From NCBI GenBank assembly GCA_945866125.1, contig CAMBFZ010000004.1:83004-147003 (forward strand): a stretch of 64,000 bases of DNA. Direction: 5' to 3'. The notes beneath the pieces were generated by a model that was not told where the DNA came from, did not search any database, and saw only the letters and a program-made list of their open reading frames with translations. The first letter of the stretch is position 1. Each line of letters begins with the position of its first letter. This DNA is from Bordetella parapertussis (lineage in GTDB: Bacteria > Pseudomonadota > Gammaproteobacteria > Burkholderiales > Burkholderiaceae_D). This document shows positions 55,332 to 64,000 of this stretch, piece after piece. The translations under genes were made by a program, and so were the position numbers.

Positions 55332-55873
55332 GCTACTTCCTTTCAAGGTCCATTGGAGATTGATCGGATGCTCTCTCCTGATGAAATTTTCAGCAGCTTC
55401 ATTCTCGGGCGTTCCTTTTTTGTGCGGTGACGCTACTTCGTCGGGCACCCATAGATGCAGTTCAAAATAACGCTTAGCGCGACTCGTTCAGCCTGAGGTG
55501 ATGCAGATGCTTAGAATCTCTCGCGCTTATGGCGCGGGTTAGAGCAAACAGCTTTCAAAATGAAAGAGCCTTGACTCACAGGTAGCGTCTTGCGCCACCT
55601 GTGGCAAGGCACAGGGCCGTCTCACGGTGATGAGAGGAACGATACGTTACTGCGTTGCACCATCCGGGTCAAGCCAAATCTCGGGAAAAACGTTTGAAAT
55701 CAAGCGTTTTGGGCCGACGAGGTGGTCGCCACTTGCCCGTCATCTCTACCGCACTTGTGCGTGATTATTTAAATGATAATCCCGATGCCGTTCTGAGCAT
55801 TTCATCGACCAGCGTCAGGCCAATGGATGCGAGCAGCCTGACGACCATCACGCCGCCATTTTTTTTAGAGTAG
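55332..55873. other. 542-base region without a supported gene, upstream of ilvB
   Basis: This gap separates the ilv operon from the thioesterase gene; both genes run on the minus strand. It probably holds the ilvB promoter and leader. I found no branched-chain-rich leader peptide and no terminator/antiterminator pair. An inverted repeat, CGTCAGGC (55813-55820) with GCCTGACG (55836-55843), lies near the thioesterase end and may be its transcript end. A 72-codon plus-strand frame at 55655-55873 shows no domain or ribosome-binding site and is left out. Confidence 0.5.
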
Positions 55874-56293
55874 TTAGGCAACCGGCACCATCAGCCGCGC
55901 GCGAATCTCCTCGGGCAGCGCCAGCGATTTCTCCAGCCGCTGGTCGACCCACACCACCTTGGCCCCACCCTCGGCCGCCAGCGTGGCAAGATCATCGACC
56001 CGCCGTATCTGCTGCCAGGTCTCGAAACTGGAGCGCCCAAACACCCCCACCCCAAGCGTGACCTCAATCTCGCCGGGGTAACGTAATTGTTTTAAAAACG
56101 TACAGTGCGCATTGATAATGACTGGCCCCTGCGCAGCAGGCTCGGGTGGACAGCCCATCGCCTCAAACCAACTGATGCGCGTCTGCTCGAGATAGCGAAA
56201 ATAAATCGTATTGTTGACATGCCCCATCGCGTCCATATCGCCCCAGCGAATCGGCATGCGCAAGCAGTACACCTGCGTAAATCCCTCTTTCAT
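55874..56293 (-). CDS. acyl-CoA thioesterase (YbgC/4HBT hotdog fold)
   Basis: A 139-residue hotdog-fold thioesterase. RWGDMDAMGHVNNTIYFRYLEQTRISWFEAMG near residues 15-46 contains the catalytic Asp and the DxxGHVNN signature of the 4-hydroxybenzoyl-CoA thioesterase group. It has normal length. Its ATG shares one base with the SDR stop (TGATG), so it is translated with that gene. The acyl substrate is not known. Confidence 0.9.
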   Translation of the reverse strand: MKEGFTQVYCLRMPIRWGDMDAMGHVNNTIYFRYLEQTRISWFEAMGCPPEPAAQGPVIINAHCTFLKQLRYPGEIEVTLGVGVFGRSSFETWQQIRRVDDLATLAAEGGAKVVWVDQRLEKSLALPEEIRARLMVPVA

Positions 56294-57069
56294 CAGAACG
56301 CTGCCATGCCGTCGTCCGCGGTCATGATCGCGCCATTGATAAAGCGCGACTCATCGGCTGCCAGCAACAAGAGCAAGCCGTCGAGATCTTCCGGCATCCC
56401 CACGCGTTTACGCGGCAGCATGTCGACTAATTTTTTGCCGGCTTCGCTGTGGAAGTATTCTTTATTGATCTCGGTCTCGATGTAGCCCGGGCAAATCGCA
56501 TTGACATTAATGCCATAACGTCCCCACTCCAGCGCCATCGCCTTGGTCATTTGCACCGCGCCCGCTTTGCTCATGCAGTAAACACCGATTTGCGAGAGCA
56601 CCCGCAAGCCTGCCACCGAGGCGATATTGATAATGCGATGCTGGCGGTTTGGGTCGGCTTTGGCGCGCACGATCATGCGCTTGGCTGCCTCCTGGGCGAC
56701 GAAAAACGCGCCGCGCAAATTGGTATCCATCACGTACGCATAATCTTCCGGGGTCACGTCAACCAATCTCTGCGTGCTCGAGACGCCGGAGTTATTGACC
56801 AAAATATCAATCGGCCCGGCCTCGGTCTCGGCATGGGCGAGCGCTGATTTGATACTGGCGTAGTCGGTCACGTCGAGCTGCACCACATGGGCCGCACCGC
56901 CATTGGCTTCGATCTCGGCGCGCAACTCTTTGAGACGCTCGGTACGCCTGGCCGCCAACACCACCTGCGCACCTGCCTCGGCCAAAATTTTGGCAAACCG
57001 GCTGCCCAAACCACTTGATGCGCCTGTGACGAAGGCGATTTTGCCGTTGAAATTTACTTCGATGCCCAC
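56293..57069 (-). CDS. SDR family NAD(P)-dependent oxidoreductase
   Basis: A 258-residue classical short-chain dehydrogenase. TGASSGLG near residues 15-22 binds the cofactor, NNSG is near 92-95, a Ser in INIASVAGL and YCMSKAG with the catalytic Tyr and Lys follow. Arg and Lys after the second strand (AARRTERLKELRA) favour NADPH. The start is GTG at 57069 behind a clear AGGAGATATC. It is coupled to the downstream thioesterase; the pair resembles acyl-CoA or polyketide-type side-chain metabolism, but no substrate can be named. Confidence 0.9.
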   Translation of the reverse strand: MGIEVNFNGKIAFVTGASSGLGSRFAKILAEAGAQVVLAARRTERLKELRAEIEANGGAAHVVQLDVTDYASIKSALAHAETEAGPIDILVNNSGVSSTQRLVDVTPEDYAYVMDTNLRGAFFVAQEAAKRMIVRAKADPNRQHRIINIASVAGLRVLSQIGVYCMSKAGAVQMTKAMALEWGRYGINVNAICPGYIETEINKEYFHSEAGKKLVDMLPRKRVGMPEDLDGLLLLLAADESRFINGAIMTADDGMAAF

Positions 57070-57216
57070 GATATCTCCTGATGGTGATTTTTAACTATTT
57101 TTTCTGCAGGCATTATCATTACATACATTGAAGGCGGCCAGCCTGCGCAAACTGGCGCTGAGGAGCAAAATCCTCGACAATCCCGACACCTTGATAACCC
57201 TGACAAAGCGGCAACG

Positions 57217-58902
57217 ATGATGAGCATGAGCCAAGACCCTGCATTCCTCGAACAATTCGGACCACGCGAAGCGATGGAGTATGACGTCGTCATCGTCGGC
57301 GGCGGACCGGCCGGCTTATCTGCGGCGATCCGGCTCAAGCAGCGCGCTGCCGCTGACAATCGCGAGATCAGCGTTTGCGTACTCGAAAAAGGCGGTGAGC
57401 TTGGTGCCCATATTTTGTCTGGTGCCGTGATGGACCCGGTGGCCATCAATGAACTCTTCCCCGACTGGAAAGAGCGTGGCGCACCGCTTAATACCCCCGT
57501 CTCGGAAGACCGCTTTCTGTTTCTGACCGAATCCGGCGCGATCAAAACACCCAACTGGCTACTGCCCGGCTGCTTTCAAAACCATGGCAACTACGTCATC
57601 TCGCTGGCCAATGTTGTGCGCTGGCTCGGCCAGCAAGCCGAAGAACTTGGCGTAGAAATTTTTCCTGGTTTTCCAGCGGCCGAAATTTTGTATGACGCGC
57701 AGTGCGCCGTCAAAGGCGTAGCCACCGGCAACATGGGTGTCGGCCGCGATGGCAAGCCAACCGACGCCTTCCAGCTCGGCATGGAACTGCACGCCAAGTA
57801 CACCCTGTTTGCCGAAGGTGCACGTGGCAATCTGGGCAAGCAACTCATCAACGGCTACAAGCTCGACGCGGGCAAAGATCCGCAGACCTATGGCATCGGC
57901 ATCAAAGAACTATGGGAGATCGACCCGGCCAAACATCAAGCCGGGCTGGTGATTCACTCGGCCGGCTGGCCGCTGGACGCCGCCACCTATGGCGGCTCGT
58001 TTCTCTACCACCTGGAAAATAATCAGGTCGCAGTAGGCTATGTGGTGGGGCTGGCTTATGAAAATCCCTATCTGTCGCCGTTCGAAGAATTCCAGCGCTA
58101 CAAAACCCACCCGTCCATCCGCGGCTTTTTTGAAGGTGGTAAGCGTCTCTCTTATGGCGCGCGTGCCATCACCGCCGGCGGTCTGCAATCGCTGCCTAAG
58201 CTCAGCTTTCCGGGCGGCGCACTCATCGGTTGCGATGCCGGCTTTTTAAATGCCAGCCGCATCAAAGGCAGCCACGCCGCAATGAAGACTGGCGTGCTTG
58301 CAGCAGATGCCGCATTTGACGCCCTGTGCGCCGGCCGTGCACAGGATGAGCTGAGCGCTTATGCCACCGCGTTTGAACAATCCTGGCTGCACGAGGAGTT
58401 GCATGTGGCACGCAACTTCAAACCCTGGATGAGCAAAGGGCTCTACACCGGCACCCTGATGGTCGGGATTGATCAGGTCCTGTTGCGCGGCAGAGCGCCC
58501 TGGACCTTGCATCACACCCATGCTGACCACACCTGCTTAAAGCCCGCAGCGCAATGCACGCCCATTGTTTACCCCAAACCCGACGGCAAAATCAGCTTTG
58601 ACCGGCTGTCGTCGGTATTTATCTCCAACACCAATCACAACGAGCACCAACCCGCGCACCTGACACTCAAAAATCCGGACGTGCCGGTGTCGATCAATCT
58701 GGCCCAATACGCCGGACCAGAGTCGCGCTACTGTCCGGCTGGTGTATATGAGTATGTGGCCAACGAAGGCGGTGGCGAGCGGCTGCAGATCAATGCGCAA
58801 AACTGCGTGCACTGCAAAACCTGCGACATCAAAGATCCAACCCAAAACATCGTGTGGGTCACGCCCGAAGGCGGGGGCGGGCCAAACTATCCCAACATGT
58901 AG
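57217..58902 (+). CDS. electron transfer flavoprotein:ubiquinone oxidoreductase
   Basis: A 561-residue membrane-associated flavo-iron-sulfur enzyme that passes electrons from ETF to ubiquinone during fatty acid and amino acid oxidation. DVVIVGGGPAGLSAAIRLKQ near residues 24-43 binds FAD. LEKGGELGAHILSGAVMDP and SYGARAITAGGLQSLPKLSFPGG are standard. The C-terminal 4Fe-4S cluster is held by RYCPAGVYEY and CVHCKTCDIKDP. Genes for ETF alpha and beta are not in this window. A strong hairpin follows the stop. Confidence 0.96.
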   Translation: MMSMSQDPAFLEQFGPREAMEYDVVIVGGGPAGLSAAIRLKQRAAADNREISVCVLEKGGELGAHILSGAVMDPVAINELFPDWKERGAPLNTPVSEDRFLFLTESGAIKTPNWLLPGCFQNHGNYVISLANVVRWLGQQAEELGVEIFPGFPAAEILYDAQCAVKGVATGNMGVGRDGKPTDAFQLGMELHAKYTLFAEGARGNLGKQLINGYKLDAGKDPQTYGIGIKELWEIDPAKHQAGLVIHSAGWPLDAATYGGSFLYHLENNQVAVGYVVGLAYENPYLSPFEEFQRYKTHPSIRGFFEGGKRLSYGARAITAGGLQSLPKLSFPGGALIGCDAGFLNASRIKGSHAAMKTGVLAADAAFDALCAGRAQDELSAYATAFEQSWLHEELHVARNFKPWMSKGLYTGTLMVGIDQVLLRGRAPWTLHHTHADHTCLKPAAQCTPIVYPKPDGKISFDRLSSVFISNTNHNEHQPAHLTLKNPDVPVSINLAQYAGPESRYCPAGVYEYVANEGGGERLQINAQNCVHCKTCDIKDPTQNIVWVTPEGGGGPNYPNM

Positions 58903-58915
58903 CGCCCGTGATTCG

Positions 58916-58962
58916 GCGCAGCATCACTGTCTCACCAACTTGGTGGGTCAGTGATGCTGCGC
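58916..58962 (+). terminator. long hairpin after ETF:ubiquinone oxidoreductase
   Basis: GCGCAGCATCACTG pairs with CAGTGATGCTGCGC over 14 bases, and the loop contains a second small stem (CACC/GGTG). It begins 14 bases after the stop. No U-run follows, so it may act as a 3'-end stabiliser or factor-assisted terminator. Confidence 0.65.
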
Positions 58963-59022
58963 TGATGGCGCGGGTATTTACGCCCCGCGCACGCACCATA
59001 ATCTCTGCTACCGTTGCCGACC

Positions 59023-60348
59023 ATGCAAGCCCCCTCCTCCGTCACGCTGCGCGAAGCATTCTGGTACTGGCTCAAACTCGGCTTCATCAGCTTTGGGGGG
59101 CCCACCGGTCAGATCGCGTTAATGCACACTGATCTGGTCGAACGCAAGCGCTGGATTTCCGAACGACGCTTCCTGCACGCGCTCAACTACTGCATGCTAC
59201 TGCCCGGACCCGAGGCGACCCAGCTCGCCATCTACATCGGCTGGCTCATGCATCGCACCGCCGGCGGTATTCTGGCCGGGGTCTTGTTCGTACTGCCCGC
59301 CTTGTTGCTCCTGATTTTGCTGTCGTGGATTTACCTCGCATTTGGCGACGTCCCCGTCGTTGCCGGCATCTTCTACGGCATCAAACCGGCTGTCGTGGCA
59401 ATCGTATTGGCCGCGGCTTGGCGCATCGGCAGTCGCAGCCTGAAAAATCGCTGGCTGATTGGCATCGCAGCACTCGCCTTCATCGGCATCGCCGCGTTTC
59501 ATTTGCCCTTCCCGCTGATCATCGGCACCGCCGCTCTGATGGGCGCAATCGGCGCGCGCCTGCTGCCGGATCACTTTCATCCTGGCGGCGGCCATCCCGA
59601 CAGCCAGGTCTCATACGGCGCTGCCCTGATCGACGACGACACACCGCCACCGGCGCATGCGCAGTTTGCGTGGCACAGGCTGGTACGCATTTGTGCCATC
59701 GGTAGCCTGATCGGCTTACTCGGTTGGGGCGCGATCGCGGCCGCCACTGGCCTCCACGGGCCGCTGGCACAAATGGGCTGGTTCTTCACCAAGGCCGCGT
59801 TACTGACCTTTGGTGGCGCGTATGCGGTGCTGCCTTATGTCTACCAAGGTGCTGTTGACGGCTTTCAATGGCTCACGCCAGCGCAAATGATCGACGGCCT
59901 CGCGCTCGGTGAAACCACGCCGGGACCGCTGATCATGATTGTGGCCTTTGTGGGCTTTGTGGGTGGCTGGACCACAGAAGTCTTCGGCACTGGCACGCTT
60001 TTTCTGGCCGGCGCAGCGGGCGCGGCGGTGGCCACTTTCTTCACCTTTCTGCCCTCGTTTCTCTTTATTTTGGCTGGTGCCCCATTGATCGAATCCACCC
60101 GCGGCAACCTCGGCCTGACTGCGCCACTGACTGCCATCTCTGCGGCCGTCGTGGGCGTCATCGTCAGTCTCGCGCTGTTCTTCGCCGAGCAGGTATTTCG
60201 GCTCGGCTTGCCCGTCGGCGACTGGAACTGGGTGGCCATGGGTATTTGCCTGGTCGCCGCCATCGCATTAGCCCGATTCAAAGTCGGCACCATCAAACTC
60301 ATCGTTGCCTGTGCGTTGGCAGGGCTCGTGGTATCTTATTTGCCTTAA
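59023..60348 (+). CDS. chrA: chromate transporter, long-chain CHR family
   Basis: A 441-residue polytopic protein made of two homologous halves. The first begins LREAFWYWLKLGFISFGGPTGQI (the GGPxGQI motif), with LLPGPEATQLAIYIG; the second has FFTKAALLTFGGAYAVLPYV and LALGETTPGPLIMI. This is the full-length two-domain ChrA type that exports chromate by proton exchange; a role in sulfate or other oxyanions is possible. ATG 59023 is used rather than an upstream TTG. It lies 20 bases before moaA, so the genes may be co-transcribed. Confidence 0.88.
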   Translation: MQAPSSVTLREAFWYWLKLGFISFGGPTGQIALMHTDLVERKRWISERRFLHALNYCMLLPGPEATQLAIYIGWLMHRTAGGILAGVLFVLPALLLLILLSWIYLAFGDVPVVAGIFYGIKPAVVAIVLAAAWRIGSRSLKNRWLIGIAALAFIGIAAFHLPFPLIIGTAALMGAIGARLLPDHFHPGGGHPDSQVSYGAALIDDDTPPPAHAQFAWHRLVRICAIGSLIGLLGWGAIAAATGLHGPLAQMGWFFTKAALLTFGGAYAVLPYVYQGAVDGFQWLTPAQMIDGLALGETTPGPLIMIVAFVGFVGGWTTEVFGTGTLFLAGAAGAAVATFFTFLPSFLFILAGAPLIESTRGNLGLTAPLTAISAAVVGVIVSLALFFAEQVFRLGLPVGDWNWVAMGICLVAAIALARFKVGTIKLIVACALAGLVVSYLP

Positions 60349-60368
60349 TTTACTGAGCATCACGCCAC

Positions 60369-61484
60369 ATGACCGAACGTATCATTCCCGTTGCCGACCT
60401 GCGCCACCTGCCAAACCTTCCCACCATCCCGGCTGATCTCGCGCCGGCCACGGGCCTGCTGGCCGACACTCTTGCGCGCCCGCTGCGCGACCTGCGCATT
60501 TCAGTCACCGACCGCTGCAATTTTCGTTGCGTCTATTGCATGCCCAAAGAAATCTTCGACAAGGATTATCATTACCTGCCCCACAACTCCCTGCTGTCAT
60601 TTGAAGAAATCACGCGCATCACCAAAATCTTCATTGCCCATGGCGTCGAAAAAATCCGGCTCACCGGCGGCGAACCGCTGCTGCGCAAAAACATTGAAAA
60701 GCTCATCGAGATGCTCGCCTCGCTCACCACGCTTGACGGCCGGCCGCTCGATTTGACCATGACCACCAACGGCTCACTGCTGGCAAAAAAAGCGCAATCA
60801 CTGAAAGACGCCGGACTGCAGCGCGTCACGGTCTCGCTTGATTCGCTCGACGAAACCACCTTTCAACGCATGAACGACGTCGACTTCCCGGTCGCCGATG
60901 TGTTACACGGGATCGATGTCGCGCACCAGGTTGGCCTGCAATCCATCAAGGTCAATATGGTCGTCAAGGGCGGCATGAACGATCAGGAAATCGTCCCCAT
61001 GGCACGCCATTTCAAAGGCACGCCCGCCATCCTGCGTTTCATCGAATACATGGACGTGGGCGCCTCTAATGGCTGGAAAATGGACGAGGTCATTCCCTCT
61101 GCCGAAGTCGTGCGCCGCATCAATGCCAGCATGCCCTTAGCCGAAATCGAACCCAATTACACCGGCGAGACCGCGGTACGGTGGCGCTACGCCGATGGCG
61201 GGGGCGAAATCGGCGTGATCTCCAGCGTCACCCAGGCCTTTTGCGGCGACTGCAACCGCGCGCGCTTATCCACCGAAGGCAAACTCTTTACCTGTTTGTT
61301 TGCCACCAGTGGACATGACTTGCGCGCGCTGCTGCGGGGTGATTTTAGCGACGCCCAAATCACGGCCGCCGTCGCGCATCTGTGGGGCAAGCGCACTGAC
61401 CGCTATTCCGAGCTGCGCACAATCAATACCGATGGACTGAGCCGGGCCGACCGCAAGGTCGAAATGTCGTATATCGGTGGCTGA
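60369..61484 (+). CDS. moaA: GTP 3',8-cyclase
   Basis: A 371-residue radical SAM enzyme for the first step of molybdenum cofactor synthesis. The SAM cluster motif is Cys50, Cys54, Cys57 in [12 protein letters not shown]. The second 4Fe-4S cluster uses the Cys residues of [20 protein letters not shown]. The C-terminal Gly-Gly (MSYIGG) required for activity is present. The N-terminus carries about 35 extra residues before the core. It overlaps the moeA start by 8 bases. Confidence 0.97.
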   Translation: MTERIIPVADLRHLPNLPTIPADLAPATGLLADTLARPLRDLRISVTDRCNFRCVYCMPKEIFDKDYHYLPHNSLLSFEEITRITKIFIAHGVEKIRLTGGEPLLRKNIEKLIEMLASLTTLDGRPLDLTMTTNGSLLAKKAQSLKDAGLQRVTVSLDSLDETTFQRMNDVDFPVADVLHGIDVAHQVGLQSIKVNMVVKGGMNDQEIVPMARHFKGTPAILRFIEYMDVGASNGWKMDEVIPSAEVVRRINASMPLAEIEPNYTGETAVRWRYADGGGEIGVISSVTQAFCGDCNRARLSTEGKLFTCLFATSGHDLRALLRGDFSDAQITAAVAHLWGKRTDRYSELRTINTDGLSRADRKVEMSYIGG

Positions 61485-62781
61485 CACCAACGACACGCCG
61501 GCCCTGCCGGCGCCTGGCCTGACCGACCTGACTGCGCATATCGCAGGCTACAACGCTGACGCACTCTGCGTGGAAGACGCGCAAGCAATCATTGCACGCT
61601 TCATTACACCCATCACAGCCACCCAAACGCTACCGCTCAAGCAACTGCTCGGTCGCGTGCTAGCCGACGATGTGATCTCCCCCATTAACGTGCCCGCTTA
61701 TGACAACGCGGCGATGGACGGTTTTGCATTGCGACGTGCCGATGTGGATGTCGGCACGTTACGCATCAGCGGGCGCGCTTTGGCGGGAAGCCCCTTCACA
61801 GGCGCCGTGTTGCGCGGCCAGTGCGTGCGCATCATGACAGGGGCCATGATGCCCGCTGACTGCGACACCGTCGTGCCACTAGAACTAACAAGCCCACTGG
61901 GAGCCGACCGCGTCAGCGTGCCGCCCGGCGCCGTCCAAGCCGGTGACAACCGGCGGCTTGCCGGTGAAGATCTTGCCATCGGCACGGCTGCCCTGCGCAA
62001 AGGCAAAATACTCACGCCGGCCGACCTCGGTCTGTTGGCCTCATTGGGTATCGCCGAAGCCAGCGTGCTGCGCAAACTGCGCGTGGCGCACTTCTCCACC
62101 GGCGACGAGCTGCGCTCCCTTGGCGAGCCGCTCACCGAAGGCTGCATCTATGACAGTAATCGTTACACACTGCATGGCATGCTCACCTTACTGGGCTGTG
62201 AGCCGCTTGATCTGGGCGTCATCCACGATGATCCGGTGTCAATTGAAACCGCATTACGTAACGCCTGCGAACAAGCCGATGCAATCATCACCTCCGGTGG
62301 TGTTTCCGTGGGTGACGCTGACTTCATGAAACCCTTGATGGCAAAACTGGGCGAGGTCTTGTTCTGGAAAATCGACATGCGTCCCGGCCGACCAATGGCG
62401 TTTGGGCAGCTTTGTGTCAATGGTCATCGCGCGATGCTGTTTGGTTTGCCTGGCAATCCGGTGGCTGTGATGGTGACGTTTTATTTTTTTGCGCGCGCCG
62501 CACTGCGACAGATGATGGGGGCCCACGCACAGCCGCCTTTGTTCACCAAAATCAGATCCGCACAGCCGATCCGCAAAAAACCCGGCCGCACGGAATATCA
62601 GCGGGGTATTGCACTCTCCGAGCCCGACGGACAACAAAGCGTGCGCATCACCGGTGCCCAAGGCTCGGGCATTTTAAGCTCAATGTCGGAAGCCAATTGC
62701 ATGGTGGTGCTGCATCATGCGCAAGGCAACGTGCAGGCCGGCGATATGGTGGATGTGATCTTGTTTGACGGACTCATCTGA
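61477..62781 (+). CDS. moeA: molybdopterin molybdenumtransferase
   Basis: A 434-residue enzyme that inserts molybdenum into adenylylated molybdopterin. [16 protein letters not shown] near residues 70-85, [17 protein letters not shown] and the MPT-binding [15 protein letters not shown] are diagnostic, with [14 protein letters not shown] afterwards. The start is a GTG at 61477 inside the last codons of moaA (8-base overlap), with no closer ATG, so translation is probably coupled. The mobA gene often found between them in relatives is absent. Confidence 0.95.
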   Translation: MADTNDTPALPAPGLTDLTAHIAGYNADALCVEDAQAIIARFITPITATQTLPLKQLLGRVLADDVISPINVPAYDNAAMDGFALRRADVDVGTLRISGRALAGSPFTGAVLRGQCVRIMTGAMMPADCDTVVPLELTSPLGADRVSVPPGAVQAGDNRRLAGEDLAIGTAALRKGKILTPADLGLLASLGIAEASVLRKLRVAHFSTGDELRSLGEPLTEGCIYDSNRYTLHGMLTLLGCEPLDLGVIHDDPVSIETALRNACEQADAIITSGGVSVGDADFMKPLMAKLGEVLFWKIDMRPGRPMAFGQLCVNGHRAMLFGLPGNPVAVMVTFYFFARAALRQMMGAHAQPPLFTKIRSAQPIRKKPGRTEYQRGIALSEPDGQQSVRITGAQGSGILSSMSEANCMVVLHHAQGNVQAGDMVDVILFDGLI

Positions 62782-62837
62782 CTTACTGTGCGTAACTCTA
62801 GGCCGCTGCGACCTGGCCTGCCGCTATCGCCGCACAC

Positions 62838-63236
62838 TCAATCCGGCTTATTGCGCATCCAGTCCGCCGTCTTAAAAAATCCTTGGAGCAAAACGTCTTG
62901 CTTGTCTTCATCGATGCCGAGATCTTGCATCGCCAACACCATGCACAAAAGCCACTGGTCGCGAGCGCTAGTGCCAATAGCAAACGGCAAATGGCGCGCC
63001 CGTAAAAACGCATTGCCATAACGCGGCGTATACAAATCCGGACCACCACTCCAGCCTGACAAAAAATGATACAGCTTATCGCGCGAGCCATCGAGCGAAG
63101 GCGGATGCATCGCGCGCAACACCGCAAACTCCGGCTGCAGATCCATCAAATCATAAAAACGATCAACCAGCTCGCGCACCCGCACGTCGCCGCCAATCAA
63201 GTCATAGAGGGTGTGAGATTGTTCAGGTGTTGTCAT
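62838..63236 (-). CDS. group 2 truncated haemoglobin
   Basis: A 132-residue globin beginning MTTPEQSHTLYDLIGGD. The conserved MHPPSLDGSRDKLYHFLSGWSGGPDLY and ARHLPFAIGTSARDQWLLCM include the proximal His (in ARHLPF) and the Trp at G8, both typical of TrHbII/trHbO. Group 2 truncated globins bind oxygen or handle NO and peroxide. The ATG at 63236 is preferred over an upstream codon. It converges on moeA with a 56-base gap. Confidence 0.9.
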   Translation of the reverse strand: MTTPEQSHTLYDLIGGDVRVRELVDRFYDLMDLQPEFAVLRAMHPPSLDGSRDKLYHFLSGWSGGPDLYTPRYGNAFLRARHLPFAIGTSARDQWLLCMVLAMQDLGIDEDKQDVLLQGFFKTADWMRNKPD

Positions 63237-63319
63237 GCACGCCATGATAACGCAGCCATTATTCCCACTCCGAAAAAGTCAGATAGGTATTATTTTTCTA
63301 ACGAAAATTGTTCGCTTGA

Positions 63320-63337
63320 CGCCCCGCAATCGGGGCG
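63320..63337. repeat. GC-rich hairpin between globin and exopolysaccharide gene
   Basis: CGCCCCG and CGGGGCG pair perfectly across a CAAT loop. It lies 84 bases before the globin start and 121 before the next gene, in a region that should hold both promoters. Its role is unknown. Confidence 0.5.
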
Positions 63338-63457
63338 CAATTAGGACTTTAACAACGATTTAAATCATTACCATCACTACGTCGAAGGTCGGTGAAGAGA
63401 CACACAGGACGAGACAAATGCTTCACACCAAAATAGTCACGATAACGATTGCACCAC

Positions 63458-64000
63458 ATGCACGATTTGATCGAGAAAAATTCGCCCCGTCTTGAAATCC
63501 TCATGCGTGCAGTCGATGTCTTGACGCTCTACACCGCAGGACAACTCGCCGGACTACTCCGCTTCTCCGCCCCGCTGGCCGAAGCGGCGCCGGTTCACAC
63601 GGCGGTCCTCTATTTTTGCTGTGCGCTCAGTTTCGCATTATTTGCGCAATGTGACTTGTATATCTCCTGGCGCGGACGCTCGCTGGCGCTCATGCTGGGG
63701 CAGGCTGCGCTGGCTTTTCTGTTTGTACTTGCTGCTGGTTTGGTCTTTGGTTTTCTGATCCGGCAGATCAATGATCTCTCTCGCCTGTGGATTTTATACT
63801 GGGGTCTGCTCGCCGTATCCGGGCTGATGCTCTCGCGCGTCTTGCTGTATTCAACCCTATCCGGTTTGCGCGAGCGCGGCTATAACAACAAGCGCGTGAT
63901 CCTAGTTGGCTACGGTACTACCGGGCGCGAATTACACCGCCGCGCCCAGCAGCAGCAATGGACGGGCTATCAAATCAGAGCCATTCATGGCGGCGACGGT
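63458..64000 (+). CDS. undecaprenyl-phosphate sugar-1-phosphate transferase, N-terminal part
   Basis: The frame from an ATG at 63458 runs 181 codons to the window end. The product begins MHDLIEKNSPRLEILMRAVD, has four to five hydrophobic helices (about residues 14-115), then the conserved RVILVGYGTTGRELHRRA, a Rossmann-like CoA-binding_3 segment. This is the N-terminus of the WcaJ/GumD-type exopolysaccharide polyprenyl glycosylphosphotransferases that put the first sugar on the lipid carrier. The catalytic part and probably a capsule or exopolysaccharide cluster lie beyond the window. Confidence 0.85.
   Translation, partial: MHDLIEKNSPRLEILMRAVDVLTLYTAGQLAGLLRFSAPLAEAAPVHTAVLYFCCALSFALFAQCDLYISWRGRSLALMLGQAALAFLFVLAAGLVFGFLIRQINDLSRLWILYWGLLAVSGLMLSRVLLYSTLSGLRERGYNNKRVILVGYGTTGRELHRRAQQQQWTGYQIRAIHGGDG

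Noticed and set aside
54759..55430. Plus-strand 223-codon open frame
   Set aside because: Antisense to ilvB; His/Arg-rich translation without domains.
55655..55873. 72-codon plus-strand frame upstream of ilvB
   Set aside because: No recognised domain or ribosome-binding site, and it ends against the thioesterase stop; treated as chance.

Overview
The window looks like chromosome of a betaproteobacterium of the order Burkholderiales, most likely family Oxalobacteraceae. This is inferred from gene order and protein style: the collinear minus-strand series leuC, entericidin-like gene, leuD, leuB, asd, fimV, truA, trpF, trpB, trpA, accD, folC, SPOR-protein gene, purF is typical of that order, as are the ilvB-ilvH-ilvC operon and the wrbA/DUF2069 pair. 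No rRNA, tRNA, CRISPR array, insertion sequence or prophage was recognised.

Layout. Positions 1-9.3 kb hold the start of relA, a hydrolase, a ketone-body/PHB-degradation group (bdhA facing scoA-scoB, with a divergent PAS-LuxR regulator), an RDD membrane protein, a membrane-anchored lipase-like protein, a TetR regulator, a fasciclin-domain protein, a LOG-family protein and a cystathionine gamma-synthase-like enzyme. From 9.3 to 25 kb lies the long biosynthetic series for purines, folate, fatty acids, tryptophan, aspartate-family amino acids and leucine, plus truA and the polar hub protein FimV; cvpA, normally between the SPOR gene and purF, is absent. From 25 to 36 kb come an M48 lipoprotein protease, two MFS transporters, aroC, a CBS protein, metY, an alpha/beta hydrolase, a YihY membrane protein, wrbA-DUF2069 and an FAD-linked D-2-hydroxyacid dehydrogenase.

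From about 36 to 52 kb the window changes character. It carries signalling and envelope genes rather than core metabolism, and looks more AT-rich in places. It holds a REC-PAS-GGDEF-EAL protein, a peroxiredoxin, two paralogous 7TMR-DISM histidine kinases (one orphan, one coupled to an OmpR-type regulator and an outer-membrane barrel protein), a di-haem DUF1111 cytochrome, an NTF2-like secreted protein, the wreck of a TPR/O-GlcNAc-transferase gene, and an 835-codon membrane protein with two TerB-like domains and nine exact-length 12-residue repeats. The TerB-repeat protein and its surroundings are the best candidate here for something undescribed.

From 52 to 64 kb core genes return: ilvB-ilvH-ilvC, a thioesterase-SDR pair, ETF:ubiquinone oxidoreductase, a ChrA-type chromate transporter, moaA-moeA for molybdenum cofactor, a group 2 truncated haemoglobin, and the start of an undecaprenyl-phosphate sugar-1-phosphate transferase that probably opens an exopolysaccharide locus beyond the window. 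All functional names come from reading motifs in the translated sequence; no database search was run.
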